Assembly: GCA_003612515.1 (NCBI GenBank)
Contig: RAZB01000004.1
Coordinates: forward strand, 124,001-188,000
DNA: 64,000 nucleotides
Reading direction: 5' to 3'
From: a bacterium D16-34
GTDB taxonomy: Bacteria; Actinomycetota; Coriobacteriia; Coriobacteriales; Eggerthellaceae
Position 1 is the first letter of the stretch, and each line of letters opens with the position of its first letter. Below the pieces are notes generated by a model that had not been told where the DNA came from, did not search any database, and was given only the letters and a program-made list of their open reading frames with translations. Shown here piece by piece: positions 16,888-25,557 of this stretch. Position numbers and translations under genes: made by a program.

Positions 16888-17003
16888 AAAAAAGGCAAGC
16901 CACACACTATGCGACTTGCCCAGACGGTCGGCGATTTGTTATTCACGCTGCCCCCCCTGTGGTTGCCCACATACAACTACTTGCTTCCGTCAGTCACAAC
17001 GTG
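16888..17003 (-). ncRNA. ZTP (pfl) riboswitch with transcription terminator
   Basis: On the minus strand the leader contains GUGACUGACGG, then GUGGGCAACCACAGGGGGG, and the hallmark CCGUCUGGGCA near 16916-16926, in the order and spacing of ZTP/pfl aptamers. The 3' end of the aptamer (GGGCAAG) is also the left arm of a terminator (GGCAAG paired with CTTGCC, 16894-16899 and 16915-16920) followed by six T. Aptamer folding and terminator folding are therefore mutually exclusive, consistent with ligand-dependent anti-termination. Downstream are purO and the AICAR transformylase, which consume the pathway metabolite ZMP (AICAR). Confidence 0.92.
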
Positions 17004-17017
17004 TTTTGGTTTCTTGC

Positions 17018-17026
17018 AGTGTAACA
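17018..17026 (-). promoter_or_regulatory. Putative extended -10 promoter for the riboswitch transcript
   Basis: TGTTACACT on the minus strand is a TGn extended -10 element. It would start transcription a few bases upstream of the first conserved aptamer helix. No good -35 box is evident. Confidence 0.4.
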
Positions 17027-17038
17027 CGTATCCTGCTA

Positions 17039-17155
17039 CTAGAACGCATCAACACCGAGAAGTATCTTTAACTCATCCCGCGAGTGGACACCGAGCTTAG
17101 AATAAATATGGCGAACATGAGTACAACTTGGGGCAATAATACAAATTGCACTTAT
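17039..17155 (-). pseudogene. C-terminal remnant of a LuxR-type HTH regulator
   Basis: About 38 codons read SAICIIAPSCTHVRHIYSKL, then GVHSRDELKILL, and end at a TAG (17039-17041). This matches the last two helices of the LuxR/GerE DNA-binding domain (typically STVRTHVRHIYRKLGVHSR). An in-frame TAG at 17156-17158 stops it upstream, and the xdhC stop codon overlaps its 5' end. No start or effector domain remains. Confidence 0.75.
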
Positions 17156-18141
17156 CTATCTAAATCAGCGTCGTGCTTGGCGCGCGCCTCTTCGCTAAAG
17201 CGCTCCTTATAACGCACATCAACCAATTCAGCCACAATTGCAATAGCCAGTTCTGCTGGAGTTTTAGCACCAAACTTTAACCCGATGGGACGCTTGATGC
17301 GCAACCACGCGTCTTCGGTAATACCACGCGCCAAGACCAGCTCATGAACACGCTCGTTTTTACCAGCACATCCCATCATGCCGACATAATGCACGTTGTG
17401 TCGAAGCGCCCACGCGCACCCCTCAGGATCAAACATGTGCCCACGCGTAACGACGCACACATAGTCATCAGGTGACGCATAAAGCGTATCAAGCTCATCA
17501 AAATTCCCACCAGAAAGCAAAACACGTTCAGCCCCAGGGAAGCGTGCCTCGTTTACATACGCGCTGTCGTAATCCACCACCGTCACATCAAAGCCTACAT
17601 GCTGTGCGAGCGAAGAAACCTCACTTGCTGCATCAGATGCGCCCAAAAGCCATACGCGCACATTGTCGAACAAAGGCTGACTCGTCCAGGTCAAGCCATC
17701 GAACTGCTCATTGTGCATAGACGGTCCGCGCGTCGCGTCTTTCATCTGGAAGGTATCGCGCGGGCTCACCGGCCGCGATGCAACAATTTCTTTTGCGTCG
17801 TTACAGAAAAATACGAGCGGCAAACCATCGGCCGAACCTTGCACGCCATACTTCTTCGTAACTTCATTGTCGGTATTTTGCAAAGCAGCATCCGCATCAT
17901 AAACAATCTTAAACCCAAGCCAGGCCTGATCTTTTTCATCCATTGCGCGCACTGCTCGCTCAAAAGTAGGCGCATCGGCAGCCGTAAGGCTTTTCGCGAT
18001 GACCTCCAAATAAGACGACGTATAGTGCTCATTTCCCACGAGTGCTTCCGGCGAAAAGCAGCTAAAGTCAGCTGTGTCCAAGCGAGGCGTACCACCATCT
18101 CGCAGTGTTTGCGCAATATCTTCAAGCACTTCTCTACGCAT
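17152..18141 (-). CDS. XdhC/CoxI-family protein
   Basis: About 329 residues from an ATG at 18141, with AAAGG 9 nt upstream. A longer open frame exists, but it would lie inside purN. The C-terminal half carries the XdhC Rossmann domain: VWLLGASDAASEVSSLAQHVGFDVTVVDYD, YVCVVTRGHMFD, HYVGMMGCAGKNERV and IKRPIGLKFGAKTPAELAIAIVAELV. XdhC-type proteins mature or insert the molybdenum cofactor of xanthine dehydrogenase and relatives. No molybdenum hydroxylase gene is in the window. It overlaps the purN stop by 8 bp, so it is co-transcribed with purine synthesis genes. Confidence 0.88.
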   Translation of the reverse strand: MRREVLEDIAQTLRDGGTPRLDTADFSCFSPEALVGNEHYTSSYLEVIAKSLTAADAPTFERAVRAMDEKDQAWLGFKIVYDADAALQNTDNEVTKKYGVQGSADGLPLVFFCNDAKEIVASRPVSPRDTFQMKDATRGPSMHNEQFDGLTWTSQPLFDNVRVWLLGASDAASEVSSLAQHVGFDVTVVDYDSAYVNEARFPGAERVLLSGGNFDELDTLYASPDDYVCVVTRGHMFDPEGCAWALRHNVHYVGMMGCAGKNERVHELVLARGITEDAWLRIKRPIGLKFGAKTPAELAIAIVAELVDVRYKERFSEEARAKHDADLDR

Positions 18142-18766
18142 GAATATGTACCTTTCTGTCTTCGCCAACACTAATGCGACCCTCTGCAAGCATCCGCAAG
18201 ACCTGCTGATAAAGACCATGCTCTACCCCATGTATGCGTGCTTCAAGCGTTTCGAGTGTGTCGTCCTCAAAAACTTCAACCGCGCGCTGAGCAACTATTG
18301 GCCCTTTGTCATATTCTTCGTTGGCAAAATGAACGGTCACGCCCGTCACTTTAACGCCCATATCGAATGCATCTTGAATGGCATGCGCTCCTTTAAATGC
18401 CGGAAGCAGCGCTGGATGAAGGTTGAGAACCTTATCCGGGAAAGCGCGCAAAACAACGGGGGTTAACTTGCGCATATATCCCGCCATAACCACATATTCT
18501 GCACCGGCCTGCTGAAGCTCAGACACAATGCGTTCATCTGCAGCTACCGGATCGGCATAGATTTCTTTGTTGAGAACAACTACTGGAATATGTGCATTTT
18601 CAGCGCGCGTTATACCATACGCATCTGGTCTTGATGAAACGACAACAACAATCTCAACAGGCAAACCATCTGCATCAATTGCATCGATAATGGCTTGCAA
18701 ATTTGTACCGCTTCCCGACAGCAAAACGCCAATCTTGAGCGGTTGAATTGCCGCTGTTTCGCCCAT
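18134..18766 (-). CDS. purN: Phosphoribosylglycinamide formyltransferase (GART, folate-dependent)
   Basis: A 210-residue cytoplasmic enzyme transferring formyl from 10-formyl-THF to GAR in purine synthesis. Diagnostic segments are IGVLLSGSGTNLQAIIDAI (phosphate-binding loop), VVVSSRPDAYGITRA, EYVVMAGYMRKL, and VLNLHPALLPAFKGAHAI with the catalytic N-x-H; GVTVHFANEEYDKGPIVAQ supplies the catalytic Asp region. AGGAG precedes the ATG. The gene ends with TAG and overlaps the start of xdhC by 8 bp. Confidence 0.97.
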   Translation of the reverse strand: MGETAAIQPLKIGVLLSGSGTNLQAIIDAIDADGLPVEIVVVVSSRPDAYGITRAENAHIPVVVLNKEIYADPVAADERIVSELQQAGAEYVVMAGYMRKLTPVVLRAFPDKVLNLHPALLPAFKGAHAIQDAFDMGVKVTGVTVHFANEEYDKGPIVAQRAVEVFEDDTLETLEARIHGVEHGLYQQVLRMLAEGRISVGEDRKVHIHA

Positions 18767-18884
18767 GCCCTCTCCTATCTGGGTTATAAGGTCTTACCTG
18801 CTTGTTAGGATACCGCAAAATGCCTGCGCACATGACAAGATAGTCAAACCGATTGTTTGTCACCAACTAAAAGCCATATAGAGC

Positions 18885-18912
18885 AAAAGGCGACCCGAAT
18901 GGGTCGCCTTTT
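18885..18912. terminator. Bidirectional-looking intrinsic terminator after the surface-protein gene
   Basis: A perfect 12-bp inverted repeat, AAAAGGCGACCC and GGGTCGCCTTTT, flanks a 4-nt loop. It separates the surface-protein gene from purN. Confidence 0.9.
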
Positions 18913-18955
18913 ATGTGAGCTCGCTTGATCGCCTTTCAGCTAGCCAGCTTATGAA

Positions 18956-21900
18956 CTAGTTCGTGCGCTGACGTCTCCACGCTATACCAATACCAAGCAT
19001 TGCAAGCAGCGCAACACTCATCACGATGGCAGTGGGCACTTCGTCACCAGTCTTGGCAAGTAACCCCGCAAGTCCGTCTTGACCAGCATTTGCGCCACCG
19101 TTTGTACGCGGAAGCAGGTGCAGACCACCTACAGCGTCATTGTTGCCAGGACCTTGACCGTCACGATACTTGATCTGCAGGTCTTCAATACCGTTAGGAT
19201 ATGCAACCGTTGAGCGGCTTACGCCATCTGAGTTGTCGAGGTAGCTATCCCAACCACCTTCAGGTGCGGGCGGACGCTTGCCTAAACCAGGCGTTGCTGA
19301 TGGGTCGCCATCGAGCACCGAAGGATCAGTTGCTGAAGGATCAGTTCCTACTACAACTGCCACATTTCCGATATCACCATCAATGGCAGCCTCGGTAACT
19401 ACGCACGTAAACATGATGCGAACGCTTTCGCCACCCAAAACGCGTCCAACATAAACGGCAATGTCACCTGTCTCGGAATCAAAGACGCTGTCATCAAGCG
19501 AGATTTCCTCCTCAGTTCCAGGAGCAATCATCTTGAAGCTTCCCGCAACCGGAGTGAGGCCTTCGGGCAATTTGTCATAGACCGTTACGTTATACCAAGC
19601 AGTCCACGGCTCATCATTGTTGGTAAAGACAACCTCATAGGCCACTTCGTCACCAACATAGATTGTGTTCTCTTCATTGTCAGCCAAAATGGTGGCGGTC
19701 TTTATGGTTGAGAACTTCTTATGATCAGGATCTGTATGGCTTGTTCCATCAGGCTTTGCTGGTTGTTCGGTTTTAGGACCGGCATCAGGATTTTCCGGAT
19801 CGGTAATCTCTTCCCAAAGCTCCTTGTCTTCTTCTGGATCATAAGGACCAGGTGTTGGGTCAGGAAGCTCAATTTCAACAGGCTCATCAATGCCTGGCTT
19901 GTAATTATCCGGATCCACACCGGGTGGATAAGTAATGGTCTCGGAAGGCTTCGTACCAGCAGCATAGGCGAAGTTTGCCGGAGCAGGCGTGCCGTCTACC
20001 ACTGCCTCAGGCGTCACTTTCACCTTAAAGGTGATCGTAGTAGGTTCAGCGCCGCCATAGATATCACCAATCTTAAAGCCAATTGAACGCGACTCAGCAG
20101 AGGCCACATCAATCTCAGGCGTAATAGGCGTTGTGATGCCCGTCAGACCATTAAAGATGCTCGCAGAGCCCGGAATATATTCCACGCCTTGCGGAAGCGG
20201 GTCGTAAATCTTTGCGGCCAACCATGCAGAGCCGAGATTCTTGTTGTCTACCGTAATGGTGTATTCAAGAATGTCTCCTACCAGCGCATAGGTGTTTTTG
20301 CGATTGGCGAAACCTTCAGTCACATTCTTGACTGACTTTTCAACCGTCACGTCATATGCCGGCGGCGTTGGATTATCGGGGTTATCTGGATCATCCGGAT
20401 CGCTCGGGTTATCCGGGTTGTCCGGGTCGCTCGGATCGTCAGGGTTATCGGGGTCGTCCGGATTGTCCGGGTTGTCAGGATCAACCGGATCGGTCTTGTG
20501 GCTTGGAACCTCAGGATCGGTTGGCAAGAACTTCAGATCGTAATCATCGGGATCATCCTCTGGTTGAGGCGTCACAGGATTGTCCGGGTTGTCTGGATTA
20601 TCCGGGTCGTCAGGATCAATTGGAGTATCAGGTGTCGGATCCTCAAACATATCATCGGTAATCGGAACCGTGACAATTACCTCAATGGTTTGCGGCGGCT
20701 GATCGGGATGTTGCGGATCAGTGCGCTCAACCGTTACCGGAATCTGAATCTCGGTAATCTTTTCGCCATCGGGCTTGCCTTCGTTTTCCTTCTGCGCCTC
20801 TTCGACGCGCTTCTTTACTTCTTCAGCAATATCCTCAGGGGTCTTTGGATCATCAACATCGCCAAAGCTTGTGATCTTATCACCTGGTTTAATGGGCTTT
20901 GGCCCAGGCGTTGGATCGTCGGTGTCTTCGGTTGCAGTATCAAGCGGCGAGCCGGGAGTAACATCACCAACTACTACCTCAGTTGTCGGGGGCTTCGTGC
21001 CCGGATCGATCTCAACGATGTCACCACCTAAGATCTCATCAATAATGCCAGGCTTTACCTCCGGACGCTTGCGAGTTGGATCAGCACTATCAACAGCCTC
21101 GGCAACCTTTACGCCTTCGGTTGTATCAATGCGCGTATCCCATACAAACGCATCAGGGTTAATGCCATAGACGCCATTTACGCGGCTTTCGCTCTTGAAG
21201 TTGAGTTCTTCGCCACGCGCCGCTTTCAGCGCGGTATCAGCATTAACCGTAGTCTCAGCAATCAATTTATAGGTCGATCCGCCATAAAGTACACAATCAG
21301 GCTCATAAACATAGGTGCGTGAGCCATCCGGATTAACCACAGGTGTCACATCAAGCTCAACAACATTGCCCTCAGGATCCACAGCCGTCAGCTTATTGAG
21401 CGTCACATCTACCGGGATCGTGATAGAAAGCTCAGGATTGAACAATGCGGTGTCAGTTACCGTGTTCTTCATCGTCGAGGTATACACAATGGAGTCGTTC
21501 GGGCGAATGGTACCGTCTGAACGCGAAGTGTTCGTCGCGGTCTCAGTCACCTTAAGCACCGGCGGCGTATCAAGGTCAGGATAGATATAGACCGTAAACG
21601 AGCGCACCGCTTCGTTAAAGGAGCCCGATTGAGCAGCTATAACCTTAATTGTGGTGACACCTGCTGAGCGAACATAAGCCTTTACGGGTGTTTCATACAT
21701 CACTTCATCAGCGGTATATGAGTTGCGAATAATTGACGGGTCAAATGAGATTACACCCGGATTTGAACTGGTCAGCGTTACCGAACCGATGGTGTTAGTG
21801 GTGACCAGCAAGTCCATGAAGTCGTCTTTTACGACACCGTCTTCGCCCGTGCGGAAATCAGAGATCTCGTAGCGATAGTTCTTGTGCAGAATCTCGCGTT

Positions 21901-24586
21901 CATCCTTATCGTTGAAGGCGACATAGCTTGCTTTGTAGTCATCGCCTGGCTGATCAGCCATATCCGTCACCGCACCAGTCCAGGCAGGAGCAGCCACGTT
22001 GTTGCCGTCTTCGTCAAGAATCGGCTTAGCTTTATCATCAAGCAAAACGCCGCCTTTGGCGTTATAGACTGTCAGATCAGGGTCGGCCATTTGGATGCGA
22101 ACCGGCATAGTTTGCGTTTGTGACTCGTAATAATTCACGTATGCATAGTCGGTGTATTTTGGATCAACATCCACGCCAGCTGAGCTGTTTTGCACAGCAG
22201 ACGTATCTGCTTGAACAGCCAGCATGTCTGACGCGCCCGCTACCCCGCTGTCAGTTGCAGGATTACGCTCAGTCAGACGATCTTCGGGCAATACAACAGA
22301 GGTATACGTTACCAAAACCTTATGCTCGTTGCCCTCGCCCAGATCAATCGTGCCATTCTCTAAAGCCTCACGATACTCGGGAGTGTTAAAGAAGGCGTTA
22401 ATTTGCATACGATTCATGTCGAAGTATGCCATCGTATGTTCGCGGTTGCCATTCTTTGCGTCTGTGCGCAGATAGACGTTGCTCAGCGTGCTGCCATCAT
22501 TTTGGCCTTTGCCGTCCTCATCAAACCCAGAAATAGTAATCGTTCCACCAAAGCGCTCAGGCACCTTCACGCCATCCATGTAGAGCTGCAAAATACCTGT
22601 TGGGGCGGCACACGTTGCCCTCGACATTGTTGACTTATCCGCATACGACTGACCAAACGGGAGCAGATAGCTGGTCACGTCAACAGGTACAACAAGATGG
22701 TTATTCGTCACGACGTTGTGGTTGCCTGAGTCTTGAACCCAAGTCGGGAACGTGTATTTCGTGCCATCAACTTCAATGGCAGTCTCATCGGTCAGTTCGC
22801 AATTAGACTGTGATGTGACAGGCGAAATAGTAGCATCACCAATCATGCGATGTCCCCAGTAGCTTGCCGAGTCATTTACGTATTGACTTGAGGTGATCTC
22901 AATCTTTTGATAACCAGAATTTGTCGGCATGGTCGTACCCGCAGCCAATGGCTTGTCGGGGTCATCACCAATAGTCTGATAACTTGACTTAAGCGCATTC
23001 GGATCATTTAAGATCTTGTCTTCATGCGGGTCGTCTTCTAGACCCAAGGTATGAATGGGGTTATTTACTACGTCAAACGTAGGAAGCGGTGTGCCATCGT
23101 AAAACTTATCAAGGTTGCTAAAGAACTGGCGAAGTGTCTCATAAGCAGGAACAGATTGGCCTGCATCAATCATTTCTTTCATGCGCTCTAAGTCAAGGTC
23201 AACATAACGACGAAGACCCGATTCGCCACCACTGCCCAACTCATCAATATAAAGCGGCGAGAGGTTAATCTCACGCAATTCACCATTTACTTCTTTAAGA
23301 TAACTCAGACGAACTTCAATCTTTGAGCCCGGCTTATTTGCGGTCTGGCTATATTCTGAAGGCAACCACAAATAAAGAAGGCCGTCATCGAGCATTGATG
23401 GAGCGCCGTACTGATATTGCATGCCATCAATATAGAGCTGCCATTTCGTAATAAGGTTAGACTTAATGCCGTCTTCTTTGGAAAGGTCAATAGTAACAAT
23501 GGTTACCTCTGAACCACCTGGCTTAATCTTTCCGTCCTCGAAAACAGCTTTGCCATATGCCGTACCATCAAAGCGGAAGCGATTTCCTGATTTGCCCACA
23601 TAAACAGAGCCGCCCGTAATAATCATTTTTGCGGCATGCTCGTTATTAGCAATCTTATCAGGACTATAACCAGTGCCCGCACCACCGATGTCTTGCGAGT
23701 AATTACCGAGGTTGGTGCCGCCTTTTGGAATCATAGTGCCACCGGTGATATAGATGGTGTAATCAGCGTTATCGCAAATTTGTTGTTGCCCATAGCAGCC
23801 TCGGCCAAAGCCGTTGCCATCTTCGCCGCCATTGGAGAGAACATAACCACCATTAATGCGAATGTTGCCCGTTCCATGCGGATGCAGCGATTTTGTCACG
23901 CCTGTCGGAACCGCTTTTGTAGCCTGATTCCAACCGCCGCCGATACCTGCACCATGATATGCTGCAGTAGCATCAATGTTGCCGCCGTTGATCGTGATCC
24001 ATTCGCTTGGCGAAGTGCCTGCAGCATTACCACCGCCGCCAATACCCGGACCGAAAATATCGCCATTAGCATTGGCTGTTCCTGTCGATCTACCAGCTCC
24101 GTTGGTCACCACAATATTGCCGCCGTTGAAGGTCATGTTGCCACCGTCTTCGCTATATTTACCGCCAAGACCTGCGCTCTGACCACCGCCATGCACTTGT
24201 AAGATACCAGGATTGCTGCTATCCAAAAGCGTGAGATAGTTATCTGATGTTGCTTTCGCGGTACGCGTTGTGCCATCGTTGGCAACAAATGTTGTACCCG
24301 TAGGAATCAAGCCGTCAACTGGTACGATAGCGTTGCCATTCACATCCACATTAGGCACGCTGTCATCAACATAGATCGTTGCGCCCGTTCCACAATGAAT
24401 GCCCGGGAACTGAACGTTGCCACTTGAGTTGCGATATGAATCAAAACTATTGAGCGTACCATCAGCCAAAACAATGTGAGCAATACCGCCTGTTTGAATG
24501 TCAAAAGGAGCATCCACAACCAGGTTAACTCCAGCAAAAACCACATGTGCCTCTACGCCATTTGGCACAACGATACCTGCAGCCAC
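18956..24586 (-). CDS. Large LPXTG-like surface protein, main body downstream of an in-frame amber codon
   Basis: 1876 residues from the first ATG after the amber. In fact it is the same frame as the signal-peptide ORF 24629-25252, interrupted only by TAG at 24629-24631. The first ~370 residues are Gly/Asn-rich beta-helix-like sequence (GGGNAAGTSPSEWITINGGN) resembling carbohydrate-binding surface domains. A long middle region follows. Then comes an Asp-Pro-Asn stalk (about 1310-1410), and two DUF11-like isopeptide-type domains (from about 1412, VEKSVKN...YTITVDNKN, and 1625, IKTATILADN...YEVVFTNND). The C-terminus is LAKTGDE, a membrane helix (VMSVALLAMLGIGIAW) and RRQR, a sortase sorting signal of LAxTG type. 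A class B sortase is encoded 1.5 kb upstream of the full gene, beyond purM. Confidence 0.85.
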   Translation of the reverse strand: MAAGIVVPNGVEAHVVFAGVNLVVDAPFDIQTGGIAHIVLADGTLNSFDSYRNSSGNVQFPGIHCGTGATIYVDDSVPNVDVNGNAIVPVDGLIPTGTTFVANDGTTRTAKATSDNYLTLLDSSNPGILQVHGGGQSAGLGGKYSEDGGNMTFNGGNIVVTNGAGRSTGTANANGDIFGPGIGGGGNAAGTSPSEWITINGGNIDATAAYHGAGIGGGWNQATKAVPTGVTKSLHPHGTGNIRINGGYVLSNGGEDGNGFGRGCYGQQQICDNADYTIYITGGTMIPKGGTNLGNYSQDIGGAGTGYSPDKIANNEHAAKMIITGGSVYVGKSGNRFRFDGTAYGKAVFEDGKIKPGGSEVTIVTIDLSKEDGIKSNLITKWQLYIDGMQYQYGAPSMLDDGLLYLWLPSEYSQTANKPGSKIEVRLSYLKEVNGELREINLSPLYIDELGSGGESGLRRYVDLDLERMKEMIDAGQSVPAYETLRQFFSNLDKFYDGTPLPTFDVVNNPIHTLGLEDDPHEDKILNDPNALKSSYQTIGDDPDKPLAAGTTMPTNSGYQKIEITSSQYVNDSASYWGHRMIGDATISPVTSQSNCELTDETAIEVDGTKYTFPTWVQDSGNHNVVTNNHLVVPVDVTSYLLPFGQSYADKSTMSRATCAAPTGILQLYMDGVKVPERFGGTITISGFDEDGKGQNDGSTLSNVYLRTDAKNGNREHTMAYFDMNRMQINAFFNTPEYREALENGTIDLGEGNEHKVLVTYTSVVLPEDRLTERNPATDSGVAGASDMLAVQADTSAVQNSSAGVDVDPKYTDYAYVNYYESQTQTMPVRIQMADPDLTVYNAKGGVLLDDKAKPILDEDGNNVAAPAWTGAVTDMADQPGDDYKASYVAFNDKDEREILHKNYRYEISDFRTGEDGVVKDDFMDLLVTTNTIGSVTLTSSNPGVISFDPSIIRNSYTADEVMYETPVKAYVRSAGVTTIKVIAAQSGSFNEAVRSFTVYIYPDLDTPPVLKVTETATNTSRSDGTIRPNDSIVYTSTMKNTVTDTALFNPELSITIPVDVTLNKLTAVDPEGNVVELDVTPVVNPDGSRTYVYEPDCVLYGGSTYKLIAETTVNADTALKAARGEELNFKSESRVNGVYGINPDAFVWDTRIDTTEGVKVAEAVDSADPTRKRPEVKPGIIDEILGGDIVEIDPGTKPPTTEVVVGDVTPGSPLDTATEDTDDPTPGPKPIKPGDKITSFGDVDDPKTPEDIAEEVKKRVEEAQKENEGKPDGEKITEIQIPVTVERTDPQHPDQPPQTIEVIVTVPITDDMFEDPTPDTPIDPDDPDNPDNPDNPVTPQPEDDPDDYDLKFLPTDPEVPSHKTDPVDPDNPDNPDDPDNPDDPSDPDNPDNPSDPDDPDNPDNPTPPAYDVTVEKSVKNVTEGFANRKNTYALVGDILEYTITVDNKNLGSAWLAAKIYDPLPQGVEYIPGSASIFNGLTGITTPITPEIDVASAESRSIGFKIGDIYGGAEPTTITFKVKVTPEAVVDGTPAPANFAYAAGTKPSETITYPPGVDPDNYKPGIDEPVEIELPDPTPGPYDPEEDKELWEEITDPENPDAGPKTEQPAKPDGTSHTDPDHKKFSTIKTATILADNEENTIYVGDEVAYEVVFTNNDEPWTAWYNVTVYDKLPEGLTPVAGSFKMIAPGTEEEISLDDSVFDSETGDIAVYVGRVLGGESVRIMFTCVVTEAAIDGDIGNVAVVVGTDPSATDPSVLDGDPSATPGLGKRPPAPEGGWDSYLDNSDGVSRSTVAYPNGIEDLQIKYRDGQGPGNNDAVGGLHLLPRTNGGANAGQDGLAGLLAKTGDEVPTAIVMSVALLAMLGIGIAWRRQRTN
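20365..20640 (-). repeat. Asp-Pro-Asn coding repeat (surface-protein stalk)
   Basis: Degenerate 9-bp units encoding DPDNPDNPD-type triplets occur in two blocks, about 20365-20490 and 20575-20640. Such acidic proline-rich stalks project the N-terminal domains through the cell wall. The tandem structure makes copy number prone to change. Confidence 0.8.
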
Positions 24587-24628
24587 CTGCGTCGGCTCTT
24601 TCGGGGTGCCACCTGTGGTAATGGTAAG

Positions 24629-25252
24629 CTATTTGCTTGTCTTGATGCTTACCTTGTTGCCAGAAACTTCAAAGTCAGAAGCCGAAATACCTACACCACG
24701 AAACGTGATGCCTTGCAGCACAACATCGGTGGTGCCGTCTGCATAAGCCACCACGTCTGCGTCTTCTTCGTCGGTTTCATCTGCATCAGTTTCCACATCA
24801 CCTGTGGCAGACGTTTCATGATCGTCTGCTTCGACAGACTGCTCAGATGCAATCGGAGTTTCCAAGCGCTGAACCGCTTCTGCCGACGTCGCATCAACTG
24901 CTGGCTTTTCCTCAGCATGCTCGTCGCTTAAGATTTCGTCCAACACACTGTCTTGTGTTGGATCCTGCGTGTCCGGTACCACCTCTTCAGGCGCATCGAG
25001 CGGCTCGTTTGCAAGCGCGTCTTCAGACTCATCGCTCTTTGGTGTCGTGGTTGCACCAACATCCACCAAAGAAATCTGATCGAATGAATTAGTAAGCGGT
25101 ACCAATTCATCAACTTCTACGGATTCGGTCGCAGGTTGCTGCGCGGCCTCACCATAGGCGCTTTGCGTTAACGGAGACGCCATTAGCCCCGTTACGAGGG
25201 TCAGGGCTAAAAGGCACTGCAAGAACCTACTTTTGATAGTAGCTGCCCTCAT
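24629..25252 (-). CDS. Signal peptide and acidic N-terminal part of the interrupted surface protein
   Basis: 207 residues. The signal peptide (CLLALTLVTGLMASPLTQSAYG) is followed by a long Glu/Asp/Ser/Thr-rich region, then a folded-looking end, TDVVLQGITFRGVGI and FEVSGNKVSIKTSK, ending at TAG. The next codons in the same frame read LTITTGGTPKEPTQVAAGIVV, which continues the strand pattern without a break. The authentic product is therefore probably 2098 residues (18956-25252). GGAGAAGG precedes the ATG. If the amber is real, this strain would secrete only an unanchored fragment unless the stop is read through. Confidence 0.85.
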   Translation of the reverse strand: MRAATIKSRFLQCLLALTLVTGLMASPLTQSAYGEAAQQPATESVEVDELVPLTNSFDQISLVDVGATTTPKSDESEDALANEPLDAPEEVVPDTQDPTQDSVLDEILSDEHAEEKPAVDATSAEAVQRLETPIASEQSVEADDHETSATGDVETDADETDEEDADVVAYADGTTDVVLQGITFRGVGISASDFEVSGNKVSIKTSK

Positions 25253-25510
25253 ACCTTCTCCATTCTCTTGACTGCTATGTGCGAAACAATAGTTTGCATT
25301 GCACGCTCATTTCGGGTCAGTTGTTCTCTTGAACGCGAAACAAGCGATAGCTATACCTATCTTACAATAACGTATTGGTAACAGAATGTGAACAATACAA
25401 TGACGCCAAAGAGGCAAAAAGTTACTTATTTTGGCACATTTTCCAAGTTGCAAGATTAAGGCATGCGAATTGTGGACTACCCAGGTCAACTATACAAACC
25501 GCGGCAAACA
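25253..25510. other. Intergenic region upstream of the surface-protein gene
   Basis: AT-richer sequence holding the 5' leader of the surface-protein gene. No RNA family or confident promoter was recognised. A weak candidate is TAAGAT about 120 bp upstream of the start codon. Confidence 0.5.
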
Positions 25511-25537
25511 AAAAAGGGCGCCTCCAACGAGACGCCC
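25511..25537 (-). terminator. Intrinsic terminator of purM
   Basis: Nine-base arms (25516-25524 and 25529-25537) with one mismatch and a 4-nt loop are followed on the minus strand by TTTTTTG, about 20 bp after the purM stop. Confidence 0.85.
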
Positions 25538-25557
25538 GCACAACTTAAGATACAAGA

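Noticed and set aside
20292-20661. Gly/Ser/Leu-rich plus-strand frames such as SGLSGLSGS repeats
   Set aside because: They are the antisense reading of the DPDNPDNP stalk repeat.
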